From Panicum virgatum (lineage: Eukaryota; Streptophyta; Magnoliopsida; Poales; Poaceae), in assembly GCF_016808335.1 (NCBI RefSeq), contig NC_053138.1, positions 52,110,951 to 52,174,950 on the forward strand: DNA of 64,000 bases, written 5' to 3'. The notes under the pieces are model-generated. The model was not told the DNA's origin. It searched no databases and worked only from the letters and a program-made list of their open reading frames with translations. The translations under genes were made by a program, and so were the position numbers. Positions 1 to 10,308 of the stretch are shown in pieces. Positions within the stretch are counted from its first letter, which is position 1. Each line of letters begins with the position of its first letter.

Positions 1-1506
1 AAGGTTAGATCCAGGGGCTAGATAGCAAAAAGGTGGGTCCTGGACGGCAAGTTCTATTTTCAAAAAGCTCAGGGGCTAAAACAGAAAGAAAAGGACCTTC
101 TTGGAATTACTTTTGAACTAGTGTGGACTGCGGGTTGATTCTAAAGAAACATAGGGTCTCTTTTGCAAAAGCGCCAGGGACGGCTCTTGTTGGCTCGGTC
201 TAAATCTGATCTAGACCGTTGGATCAAGATCCGAGGGTTGAGGCGGCTCGACTCGGCTCAGGCGTGGCTGCGGCTCAGCGGGCGGTCGGCTCGACGGCTC
301 TAGACACGAGCGGGCAGCTGGCGGCTCGGCGCGCAGCTCAGGGGCGGCTCCGGGCGGGCGAGCGGCGCGGGGCACCGGCAGTCGGCGGCGTGCGGCGGCA
401 GGATTGCCGGAGTTGTCGTGGATGGGGCTCCGGGGCCGGTTCGGGTGAGGAAAACGCCGGGGAGGGAGAGGATAGCATGGGGAAGGCGATGGCGGGGTCG
501 AAACGGCGAGGAGGCAGCCGGAGCATGCCCGTCGGCGGCGGGGTGCGGGCATGATGCTCCGGCGAGCAATTGCTGAGGCACAAGTGTAGGAGAGAGAGGG
601 GAAACGAGACCGGGGCTTCCTCACCACGTTGCAGAGCTCCGGTGGTAGTTTGTTGTCGGGGAAAAGCGTCGATGAAGGAGATCGACGACGGCAGAGCTCG
701 GGGCGGTGCTCGGCAGAGCTTTGGTCGCGGCGGCGACGGCGCACCGGAGGCCCTAGGTGGTGGTGGCCAGGCTGATGAGCATCTGCGGGCAACGGGGATG
801 CTCGCTAACGGGTTGGGTCGGGCGGAGGGAGGCCGAAGCAAGGGCTCCACGGCGAGCTCGGCGGGGCGGCGGCCATGGCGTGCGGCGGTGGCGAGCTCGG
901 CCCGTGGCCATGGCGGCCATGGCTCAGCGCTGGAAGGCAGGGCGAGCACCGCGTGGCGTGCGCCAGCGACGCAGGCGCAACGTAGGCGCAGGCAGGCGGA
1001 CGGCGGGCGGCTGTGCGGGACGCGCGCGGCGTGCAGAGCAGGCGGCCAGCGAGCGCACAGAGGAGGTGGCGAGGAGACGAGCTTGAGAAGATTTGGGAAC
1101 AGGCAACGCGGCCTCGGGAAGAGGATAAGGACGCTAGCACGGATAGTGAGGATCGCCGGTGCGGCGACACATGGAGTCGTCGGCGCCGGGTCGTGTATGG
1201 GCAGCGTACGGGAAAGAACAGGGGAGCACAGTGCCCATGCTTGAAATATTTTGACCCGATTTTGACCATCCAGAACTCAAAATTTCATATAGAGACTTGA
1301 AATTTGACCAAAATAGAAGTCGTAGAGGAAGAGAAAATCTACAACTTTTGTTTTGGGCGAAGGTTGATTTGGAGCTCGGATTAGGGAGAAAAACAAGATC
1401 GAACATAGCTAAGTTGATGAACACTATGCGTGCCTAATTAACTCTAATGACCAAATTAGGATCATGATTAGCAAATTAAGTACAAAATTAACACCGGGGT
1501 GTTACA
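1..1506 (-). repeat. 3' LTR (partial) of the outermost element
   Basis: Repeats 20869-22353 with scattered substitutions and small indels. The GC-rich part at about 215-1200 produces overlapping open frames on both strands that I regard as compositional noise. The minus-strand LTR starts TGTAACACCCCGG at 1506 and runs leftward beyond the window. Confidence 0.8.
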
Positions 1507-3750
1507 GCCTCACCCCCTTAAAAGAATCTCATCCCGAGATTCAGAACGAAAGACTTCCAAGGAGAGAGGAGCAGACTAATCCTCAAAAGCGGTAGAAAAC
1601 ACTTACTCCGGAGAAGATCAAAGTTGATGGCAGAGCGAGAAGGTCACTATTGATGGTAGGAGCCGTTTCGGATAAGGATTTGAGAACCTAAAGAGTGATT
1701 AAAAAGCGAAGTGCAAGAAACACGATATCTACCACAATTTCCCTTGCCCAACTGGCAACTTGTCCAACTTCAATTATTGCAAGTCCTCTTGCTCCAACAG
1801 TAATGGCATAAGTAGTTTGATCATCTCTGCAGATTTTACAAGGTCACTTGTCTACCGCTTCTTGATGACGACGACACGTTTAAGAAAGCACCCAACCTCG
1901 ATTCTTACACGCCTCTTTACTTAGATGGATTGATTGAGTCGAGTGAAATTTTTAGATCCAGAAGAAAAAGATAACTGAACAAGGAAAAGTGAGAAATAAA
2001 GTGGTCAAGTTCTCGTAGAGCTGAGATCACAGCATGAGGATTAATGAAGTCCGGAAGATTCCTCACAAGAATTACGGATGGCCATTGAGGGCAGTAAGGA
2101 AGATGGGTTTACAAAGGAAGTCTCGGAATATCCTTGCTCAGGATTATATTATTTGAATGAGTCGCACAACACTAGTTGTAAAACATGCTTCTTTATGCCA
2201 ATGCAATCAAGGGATATTGACAAAATATTCCACAATACCTATGACGTTGATGCACCCATGAGATGTATGATTGCAATGGTGGTGCAACGCGATAAGGGAA
2301 GGTCCCGTGCACAAATGAAACGGTGCATATGACATGATGCATTTGTCATGATGCCGACTCAATGATGCATACACCATTATGCAAAGATGATAATGCTCTT
2401 AATGTATGCATATATGATATGCATACGCATGATGCACATGATTCACACCCCATAACCGTTCTCTCATGGCTAACACCTTGTTAGCTCTATACCGTTAAGT
2501 AAGGAGCGAAAGTTAGTACACTAGTAAGGTTGCAATAAAGGGAATTGCAGTGAGTTATGTCACACAAACCTAGGCACCAGCAAGCTCCTAGTGGCTCAAT
2601 CATGTGGTTGCAAAGCACATGAGGCCCTAGGTTCCGTCGCGACATCAGGGTCATGTGATTAAACACCACCACAAGAAATCAAGGATAGCAACCAAATAGT
2701 GCCAGCAGCGACAAGATAGGTTTAAGAAACCAAATGCAACTCGAAGTTCTATGCGGAGCATACTCGTTAGTCAGTCTACAGATTCCTGATGACGATGCAA
2801 CACTATGCACTGACCAATGACATGAAATGACGCGATGCATGATTGTTGCAATAATGACTGTATATAACCAATTGTTATTGTCATGAACCTTTTTAATTTA
2901 ACCAAGATTAACTGAGCAAGAACGAAGGTACAGACTTTCAAATGTTGGAGTCAAAATATCCCACATTGAAAGAAGGTTCATTGAACCATAGTTTGAAAGG
3001 TTTGTTAAAAACATCAAGGTTTAGCCAGTAAAGGAAAAGCAACAACAATTTTGCTAGAATCGGTTCATGGGAGTGATCAAGGGTTCGGTTTGGATAACAA
3101 GCGAAGCTTAATGGTAAGGTACACATATGATCCAAAGCCTCTGACTTCCAAAAGATCTTCTCAACTCAAAATTGATCTAGAAGCTTACATCGGTCACACT
3201 ACTACAACAGAAACCTAGGGGGACATTCAAAAGCAACACATTTAGTAAAACGATGCAACCATCAAGGCAATTAATCAACCCAAGATATGTCATGATGCAT
3301 GCACGTTCTATCGTTCATCACCAACAATTGCCAATAACTAGGCATACGGGAACAATTGGTGGCACAAATACGTACTCTCCATATATATACTAGTCGTTCT
3401 TACGTTCAAAGCTTATGTAACGTGGTTAGTGTATCTGCAGACAAACACAAGATATAAAGAGATATATAAATCCATTTCTGGAACCTTCGTGCCAGCACAC
3501 ACGAACGTCCACCATGTGTCCTACGCCACACGGGTAACGCATATGCAGTTTCCCACATATTCACACATACATTACCATCCACTATAGAGATGGCACCCAA
3601 ACGTTTGACGCTGAATGGGCAGCGCTGCATACGTCATCACAATGTATTCACTTCCCGTACACTCGCCTTACGGGACATCCAAGGGTAGACGTGTCCCAAG
3701 GGTCACGGTCATGGCCAACCGCATGACAGGTTTACATCTCATAACATTGC
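1507..3750. other. Internal non-coding region of the outermost element (3' side)
   Basis: 2.2 kb with no frame resembling retrotransposon protein. The reversed polypurine tract is at 1507-1522. A cluster of ATGCAT and TGATGCAT words lies at 2330-2450, with more at 2830 and 3290. The last five bases, ATTGC (3746-3750), are the target duplication of the Sirevirus-like insertion. Confidence 0.6.
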
Positions 3751-5185
3751 TGTAGCGAAAATGACCTCTCATGCCATATTTCAATATAATGTTTTGGCGA
3801 TTGATGACACACACAATACTTGGACTAATATATGTGTTAAGATAATCATTATCAGGCTTATAGGTCCAAGGGATGAAAGATACAAAACCCCGAAGAAATC
3901 AGGTCGAAAGGACCAAGACAGAGGTAAATTGTTCTCACCGGTTAAACCGACGTGAGGCAATTTACACTCACCGGTGCAATGGGCTCAGTGGAGACCAAGT
4001 CAGCAGAATGCACCGGTTGAACCGACGACGGGAAAAATGAAGGCGTCAGTGCAATGGACCCAGAAGCTGAGGCTAGGGTTTAGCACCGGTTAAACCAACG
4101 ATGCTCAAAATTGAGCGTCGGTGCAGTTGTCCAGAGACTCCATTTTTCGGGGGTTTCTGTGCTTGCACTCACCGGTTAAACCGACGGTGATTTCAAGAGC
4201 ATCGATCGATTGATCAAGTAGCCGTTGGAAGACTGTAACGGCTAGAAGAAGGGAAAGTACACTCACCGGTTGAACCGGTGTTGATAAAACTGGAGCGTCG
4301 GTTTAACCGACGATAAGAAATTTTGTCAGCCTTTCCCAACGGCTTTTTTGGGGTGTGTGGGCTATATATACCCCCAAGGCTGGGTCATTTGAGGGTGCTA
4401 GTGTTGCTGAAGCATACTACACTTGAAGAACACCTCCATCCACCATAGAGCTTCATTGTACATCATATAGGCTTGAGCACACTTGTGAGAGTGCTTTGTG
4501 CTTGTAATAGGGATTAGTTCTTGCGAGAGCTCCCTTGGGAGAAGTCTTGCTGCGGCAAGCATCTTGTGTACTCGTCGTGTGACCCTCCGACTTAGTGTGG
4601 AGTGGCAACGACACTTTGTGCGGGGAAGGAGACCCCTCTTGGTGAGAAGCTCCAATAGTGAAGATGGTGCCGTGGGTGACGCTTCGAGGGAGACGGTGGC
4701 GGTGGCCTTGTCTTGGTGACTTGGGGTCACTTAGACTTTGCTTGCCGGGAGCCTTGGAGGCGAATGCAAGACGATGATCAAGCGAAGAGACACGGCATCA
4801 CACTTATTCGTGGTGGACAAGTGGCCGTGGACGTAGGGAGGGACTTGGTGTCCTAACCGAACCACGTTAAATTGTGTGTCTTGGTGTCTTCACGGGAGTT
4901 TGCATATTCTCTCACTTACTTCTTTACTTACCGTATTACGTTTCCGCATTTACTCTATCTTGCGTATCTTCACTTTCCTAGTTAGTTTGATTAGGATTGG
5001 CTATAGGTTGCAAGTCTTTTAGGAGTAAGTAGAGAGTAGCTTAGATAAACCTTAGTCATAACTAGCATGTGTAGGACGTGTTAGATTTATCTCATGCAAA
5101 AAGTTTGAGCCCTAGGATAGAAAGCGATTAGCGACCCTATTCACCCCCTCCCCCTCTAGGGTCGGACACCCCGGTGATCCTTACA
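3751..5185 (+). repeat. 5' LTR of the Sirevirus-like element
   Basis: 1435 bp, TGTAG...TTACA. CACCGG-centred palindromes occur at 3936, 3969, 4011, 4084, 4170 and 4264, and a related inverted form near 4296. A TATA box (CTATATATACCCCC) lies at 4362-4375. Confidence 0.9.
4362..4375 (+). promoter_or_regulatory. Probable TATA box of the Sirevirus-like LTR
   Basis: CTATATATACCCCC follows the CACCGG repeat cluster and is preserved in the 3' LTR at about 17278-17291. The position suits a U3 promoter with transcription starting near 4395. Predicted from sequence only. Confidence 0.6.
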
Positions 5186-5186
5186 A

Positions 5187-5201
5187 TTGGTATCAGAGCT
5201 T
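5187..5201 (+). other. Primer-binding site of the Sirevirus-like element
   Basis: ATTGGTATCAGAGCT lies directly after the 5' LTR. Its core TGGTATCAGAGC is complementary to the 3' end of plant initiator tRNA-Met. Confidence 0.85.
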
Positions 5202-5296
5202 GGTCTCACACCTCTTACGAGGATTAGCCAATTCTATTGGTAAAATTGTGAGAAAGCTCATAGGAGACCCGTCGACTTCACCGTCGAGTGAGTATT

Positions 5297-7267
5297 ATGT
5301 CCGGGGAAGGGATGAGTACTGATAGGGCTCCGTTTTTCGATGGCATGGGGTTTCCACGATGGAAAGTGCTTATGCAAGCACATCTCCAAGCTCGTGGGCT
5401 TGATGTTTGGCGTGTCACCGAAGTAGGCATGAAAAATGAAAATAAGGCCGAGAGACAATATGATGCCATTGCAAAATCAATTCTATTGTCTTCTCTATGT
5501 GATAGTGTGTTTAATCGTGTATTTGTAAATGAAAATGCTCATAAGCTATGGAAGCAAATTGTCGAGAATCATGAGGGCACAAAGGATGTTGCCAATAAAA
5601 AATATCATATTCTCGGCGAGGAGCTTTGTAGCTTTAAGCAACTTCCCAATGAAAATGCTCATGACATGTACTCACGATTAAATACTCTTGTCAATGAAAT
5701 CAATGCCTTAGGTCTCAATCAAGTTAAAGATGAAGAAATTAACCGCAAGATCCTCCGAAGCCTTCGCAAGCCTGACTATGACATCATCAATACACTCTTG
5801 CAAAAGGAAGACTTGGTCAAGCTCACACCCAACCAAGTCATCAATCAAATCATTGCCCATGAATATAGTATGGGGATGACAAAGAAGAAAGAGAAAGAGT
5901 CCACCTCTTCTTCAAGCAAAAAGAGTCTCGCCGCCAAGCACTCATGCAAGCACCAACCAAGGCGACAAGACTCATCAAGCTCAAGTGAACAAGAAGAAGA
6001 GGATGAGGAAGATAGTGATGATGAATCAAGTTCAAGTGATGAAGAATATCCAAGGGCCGTGCTATACCACCACCGCAAGATTGCCGAGCATTTACATGAG
6101 CTCTATGAGCTTGGGTACAAAACACTCATTAGAGGAAGTGCGGTTGGGATGGAGAAGATGGCAAGGAGAAAGAACAAATCGAGATCTCAAGCTCTCTCCG
6201 TCATGTACAAGCCCAAGAAAAGTGGTGAAAGCTCAAGTCAGAAGAAAAATTCCAAGAGCTCCACCACCCATCGCCCTCGGAGATTATCACCACCACCCAT
6301 GTGTCTTATGGCACTAGGTAATAACTATGTAAGTGATGACTCCTCCTCAAATGATGAATCCGATGTTGAAACCGATGAAATTAGTGAGATGATGACACTC
6401 CTCCATAATCAACAAGAATATCTCACTAAACAAAATGAAGAAATCAAAACTCTCAAGGCTAAAGAAAAACTTCATGCTTCATTTGTCTCAAGATATGAGA
6501 ACTTGCTAAACAAATACAATTTGTTAGACAATGAGCATGAAGAGATTAAAATGAAATATGAGAGTCTTGAATCTAAAAGTGAATCATCATCGGATAAATC
6601 TTTTCCTTGCAATATTCCTTGTGCTATTCCCATTGTCAAGGTAGATGCGTCTACCTCTTGTGATCTAACCCCTTGCAATGAGGATGTGATTGTAGAAACA
6701 TGTGATGATCTCATTGCTAAGGAAAATGATGAGATTAAACAAGAGGTAGAAAGGCTAATGGCGGACTTGAGGCGTCTCAAAGGAAAGTACACTCAAGAGC
6801 AAGTCCAACCTTCTCAAGATGACACCTCCGCGGGCGTGAAGAAGCTTGAGAAGGGAGAAACCGTGACTTGCTTCATGTGTTGCAAAGAAGGCCACAAGTC
6901 CTACCAATGCAAGGAGAAAGAGGGCAAAGCAAAGGGCAAAGAAAATGGCAAGCCCAAGAACTTGAACAAGAGCAAGAAGGGACACAAGAAGGCTAAGGAG
7001 ATCAAGAAAAACACATCTCCATACTTGAAGGCTTCATACATATACACCAAGCCCACCCACAAGAACAAGCAAAAGAGCAACCACTACATACTTGAAAAGA
7101 AGAAGAATGGCAAGGTGGTAGCTCATGTCATGGGTGGAGAACATATGGATGGAACCGGCCTATTTGGGTGCCCAAGGATATTATTCATACCATGGATGGC
7201 TCTCAAAAGGTTTGGGTCCCTAAGACTTAGGCACCAAACAAGTGCGACGGGGAATTTGGAGGCTTGA
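5297..7267 (+). CDS. Ty1/copia Gag protein, Sirevirus-like
   Basis: 656 residues with an uninterrupted frame. I chose the ATG at 5297 because the frame upstream of it offers only a GTG. The N-terminal 220 residues match the copia Gag (UBN2/DUF4219-type) pattern: an opening FFDGMGFPRWK motif, a W-K-x-I-V-E-N-H motif, and a helical tract through LNTLVNEINALG. A Ser- and Glu/Asp-rich linker follows (about residues 220-250). A coiled-coil-like Glu/Lys-rich stretch lies near residues 370-430. One CCHC zinc knuckle, CFMCCKEGHKSYQC, sits near residues 522-535, followed by a Lys-rich tail. The product would form virus-like particles around element RNA in the cytoplasm. The frame stops before any protease or integrase motif. 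An intact Gag in an element without pol suggests selection for, or recent descent from, a Gag that packages its own RNA while borrowing other enzymes. Confidence 0.85.
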   Translation: MSGEGMSTDRAPFFDGMGFPRWKVLMQAHLQARGLDVWRVTEVGMKNENKAERQYDAIAKSILLSSLCDSVFNRVFVNENAHKLWKQIVENHEGTKDVANKKYHILGEELCSFKQLPNENAHDMYSRLNTLVNEINALGLNQVKDEEINRKILRSLRKPDYDIINTLLQKEDLVKLTPNQVINQIIAHEYSMGMTKKKEKESTSSSSKKSLAAKHSCKHQPRRQDSSSSSEQEEEDEEDSDDESSSSDEEYPRAVLYHHRKIAEHLHELYELGYKTLIRGSAVGMEKMARRKNKSRSQALSVMYKPKKSGESSSQKKNSKSSTTHRPRRLSPPPMCLMALGNNYVSDDSSSNDESDVETDEISEMMTLLHNQQEYLTKQNEEIKTLKAKEKLHASFVSRYENLLNKYNLLDNEHEEIKMKYESLESKSESSSDKSFPCNIPCAIPIVKVDASTSCDLTPCNEDVIVETCDDLIAKENDEIKQEVERLMADLRRLKGKYTQEQVQPSQDDTSAGVKKLEKGETVTCFMCCKEGHKSYQCKEKEGKAKGKENGKPKNLNKSKKGHKKAKEIKKNTSPYLKASYIYTKPTHKNKQKSNHYILEKKKNGKVVAHVMGGEHMDGTGLFGCPRILFIPWMALKRFGSLRLRHQTSATGNLEA

Positions 7268-8496
7268 CAAGGTTTGGATGCATGAGTAGGGATGCATCAT
7301 GCAAATATGAAGTAAAACCAAGTTATGGATTAAAGATTAGTGACCCAAATTCCCCTCCCCTACATATGAGGTAATGAGCAAGGTAAAAGGATAATCTCAA
7401 TTCATTTGATATCCTTCATGCATCATTGTAGCTCAATGCCTCTCTAGGATTGCATGATCTTATCTTTACTATTGGTCTTTCATTTGATGTGCTTTCCTAG
7501 ATCATCATATGATAGTTTGCTTGCACTAATGTTTATTCTTGAAGCATTCTACATGAGCTTAATCTTGGTGTGAAATGCACCACTCTTGCATGGCACATGC
7601 ACTTCAAAATGGTACCACCTTTCACAAATAAAATCTTACAAGTGGTATCTCAAATTCAACAAAGGTATGTTGTTTCAATTGGTGTCATGTTTTTCAAGTT
7701 ATAGAGTTTGATCCCCACTATGTGAAATACAAGTGCATACATTTGGTTAGGTGATTCAAACACTATTGCACACATTTAGGGGGAGCTAACTCTATAGCTT
7801 GTGTTTTTGTGACTAACATGCTTTCAAAGTGATATTTGTTGTAGTCACACTCCCTTAGTCCATATAGTAATACACTCAATCATTCGATATCAAGATGATG
7901 CACATTGCAATTAACCTTACAATTGGTATCAATTGATCAAGAAAGATTGGACAACGGAAGAAGACCAAGCCATAACTCCCAAAGGTTAAAGAGATAAATG
8001 ATATAGGGAGGCATGGCTAGGTAAAACACCTCTCACCAAGTTAATTCATTTTGCTACTAATGCTCCTTGTTGTTAGTGGTTATGAAACTTTTAGGTGTTT
8101 GATGACAAAGGGGGAGAAATGTACTCTAAAAGCAAGCAAATAGTTTGGAGTAAATGATGCGATTAGCAAGGGGGAGGAATGGAAAATGCAATGCAAAAGG
8201 ATGCATGGTGATAGGGGGAGGTACTTAGTCAATGTGGAGGAGAAGTGCAATTTGATGATCCCATGGACTAAGGTACAATTTTTTTTCATTGCTCATATGG
8301 TTCAAACCACACACAAGCCATTGTTCTACAATTGGTATCAATTTCAAATACCAGTGGCTTTTAAAATGAGTATTGAAATGTCATCCGAGCAAGCTAAGTA
8401 GTTTCTAACTTTTCACATTGGTATCAATTTCATATCCTTGCAATTCATCTTGCTTGCTTTGGTTGTGTTGTCATCAATCACCAAAAAGGGGGAGAT
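7268..8496 (+). other. Non-coding region between gag and 3' LTR with repeated polypurine tracts
   Basis: No protein-like frame. AGGGGGAG-type polypurine motifs occur at about 7778, 8107, 8167, 8213 and 8484; the last abuts the 3' LTR. ATTGGTATCA, the start of the primer-binding site, recurs at 7922, 8331 and 8417. The reading is that pol was replaced or deleted, leaving cis-acting sequence. Confidence 0.65.
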
Positions 8497-8746
8497 TGTA
8501 GCGAAAATGGCCTCTCATGTCATATTTTAATATAATGTTTTGGCGATTGATGACACACACAACACTTGGACTAATATATGTGTTAAGATAATCATTATCA
8601 GGCTTATAGGTCCAAGGGATGAAAAGATACAAAACCCCGAAGAAATCATGTCGAAAGGACCAAGACAGAGGTAAATTGTTCTCACCGGTTAAACCGACGT
8701 GAGGCAATTTACACTCACCGGTGCAATGGGCTCAGTGGAGACCAAG
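8497..8746 (+). repeat. 3' LTR of Sirevirus-like element, left part
   Basis: Repeats 3751-4000 with a few changes. It is interrupted after CCAAG (8742-8746) and resumes at 16915. Confidence 0.9.
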
Positions 8747-10308
8747 TGTTGTCGGTCGAAACCCACCGGTGAGTAGCGACGGGCAACACGAAGAGCCGGG
8801 AGGTTGCTGGGGCGCTGGCAGGCACTGCTCCCTCGTCGACGGCCCGCAATTCCGTCACGCGGAGGTTTTGTGGAAAAACCGGGCGTGCCACCTGACCTAT
8901 ACCCGATCAAGAGGGTGCAGACGTGCTCCGAACAGTTTCTTGCATACAAAGACACGTGTAAACGTAAGTCCGAGCCGTGGTCGGCTCCCCGGGACGACTC
9001 TTGCATCGGCTTTAAAGAGCCAATCGAGTCCCGGTGTCAGATCGGATCTGTAACCATCCAGATGTCGATGAATAAAGCGAATAACTGTAAAGCTGCTTCA
9101 GTTAAATCTAGCTGATCTAATCCACGATGGTAAAAGCTTCACTGCTAGATCAGAACATCCTACACGTGACTAGGCCTAATGAACGTAACAGACGACTGAA
9201 CCAGAACCCAAAACAGAGGCCTAAGAACTAGCAAAAGCCGATTCCCGGAACAATCCCTATCAAGGTCAAGATAAAGCATCTACTACGCCACCGGATCGTC
9301 CAATCCGTTTGCAAGGCCTAACCTAGCAGATATTATGCCAACTCCTAAAATAAGAGCAAACCATAACAGATCAGATCTACTGGACATAAAAAAACAGGGT
9401 GTTGCCTCGGTGCGACTAATTCTATGCGAAATGAACTAGCATGAGATTGAAACGTGGCAGCACAGAGACAACGTGATATTCGTAGATGATAAGTAACAAA
9501 GCATAACAGATCTACTAAAAGCCATGCTACGAACATCAGGATAACTAGCATTACTCGCCATCAAAAACGCTTCAGTACGAGTAATACCAAGATAAAAGCA
9601 AGAACTATGCTGCCCTGATCGCAAGAAGCGATCAGGGCAGTATAGCACTTACTTGGATGAAACCCTAGGATTAGGGGTGGCGATGCGCCGAGAGTTGTTG
9701 TTTGCGAGACGTGATGACGCTCTCTTTTCATGAATAACATAGGGTACATATTTATAGTCCGGAGACTTCTTGCCGTGCAAGGCAACCTCTAAACTCTTTC
9801 CTAAACGAAGACTAGAGATAGATTACAACTCAATAAAGACTCGAAGATTAGAAAACATGATCTGGACTCTTCCCTCCACCGGCCCAGATCTTCATGAAGC
9901 TTCCAAATATCAGCCGAAACATGCCGTATAATTCTGGCAGATTCTGGTCGTCCTATTGTTTCGGCAGTTCCTGTCAACTCCGAGCGAATCTGGACATGAT
10001 TCTAGTTGTTTTGGAAAGCTTATCCCCTTAGCTTTCCATGCATATCTAGAACGTCCAAAACGGAGTACATATGTGGCCTGGGCGTCCATTTTCGTGCGGC
10101 TTCTTCCTGCAGTCCGAACCAGCCTCGCGAATAGACTGGGCTTCAACATGGATTAGGCCCGTGACCCCATCTCCGCTTGACCCTTGAGTGCCCAATTATC
10201 ATTGTATTTGGCCAAACTTATGATATAAGCCTGGCTAAGTGGACTCCTTTACCGTGGGCTTCTTCTGACATTTGGCCTACCAATCCCGGTCAAATTCTGG
10301 CGTTAACA
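8747..10308 (-). repeat. 3' LTR of the Tat-like element
   Basis: 1562 bp. On the plus strand it reads TGTTGTCGGTCG...GCGTTAACA. On the minus strand a TATA-like CTATAAATA sits near 9757-9749, and a perfect 12-bp stem hairpin lies at 9611-9639. Confidence 0.9.
9611..9639. other. Conserved LTR hairpin
   Basis: TGCCCTGATCGC, loop AAGAA, then the exact inverse GCGATCAGGGCA. It lies roughly 110-140 nt downstream of the minus-strand TATA-like box, so it should be in the 5' part of the transcript. It recurs at 16212-16240 (perfect) and 62189-62217 (one changed base in an arm). Confidence 0.75.

Noticed and set aside
211..1269. Several 100-200 codon frames on both strands in GC-rich sequence
   Set aside because: They lie in an LTR (repeated at 21087-22271), overlap each other on both strands, and are Ala/Arg/Pro-rich without domains. 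Compositional artefact.
3197..3225. CACTACTACAACAGAAACC, resembling a CACTA terminus
   Set aside because: No subterminal repeats and no partner end. Probably chance.
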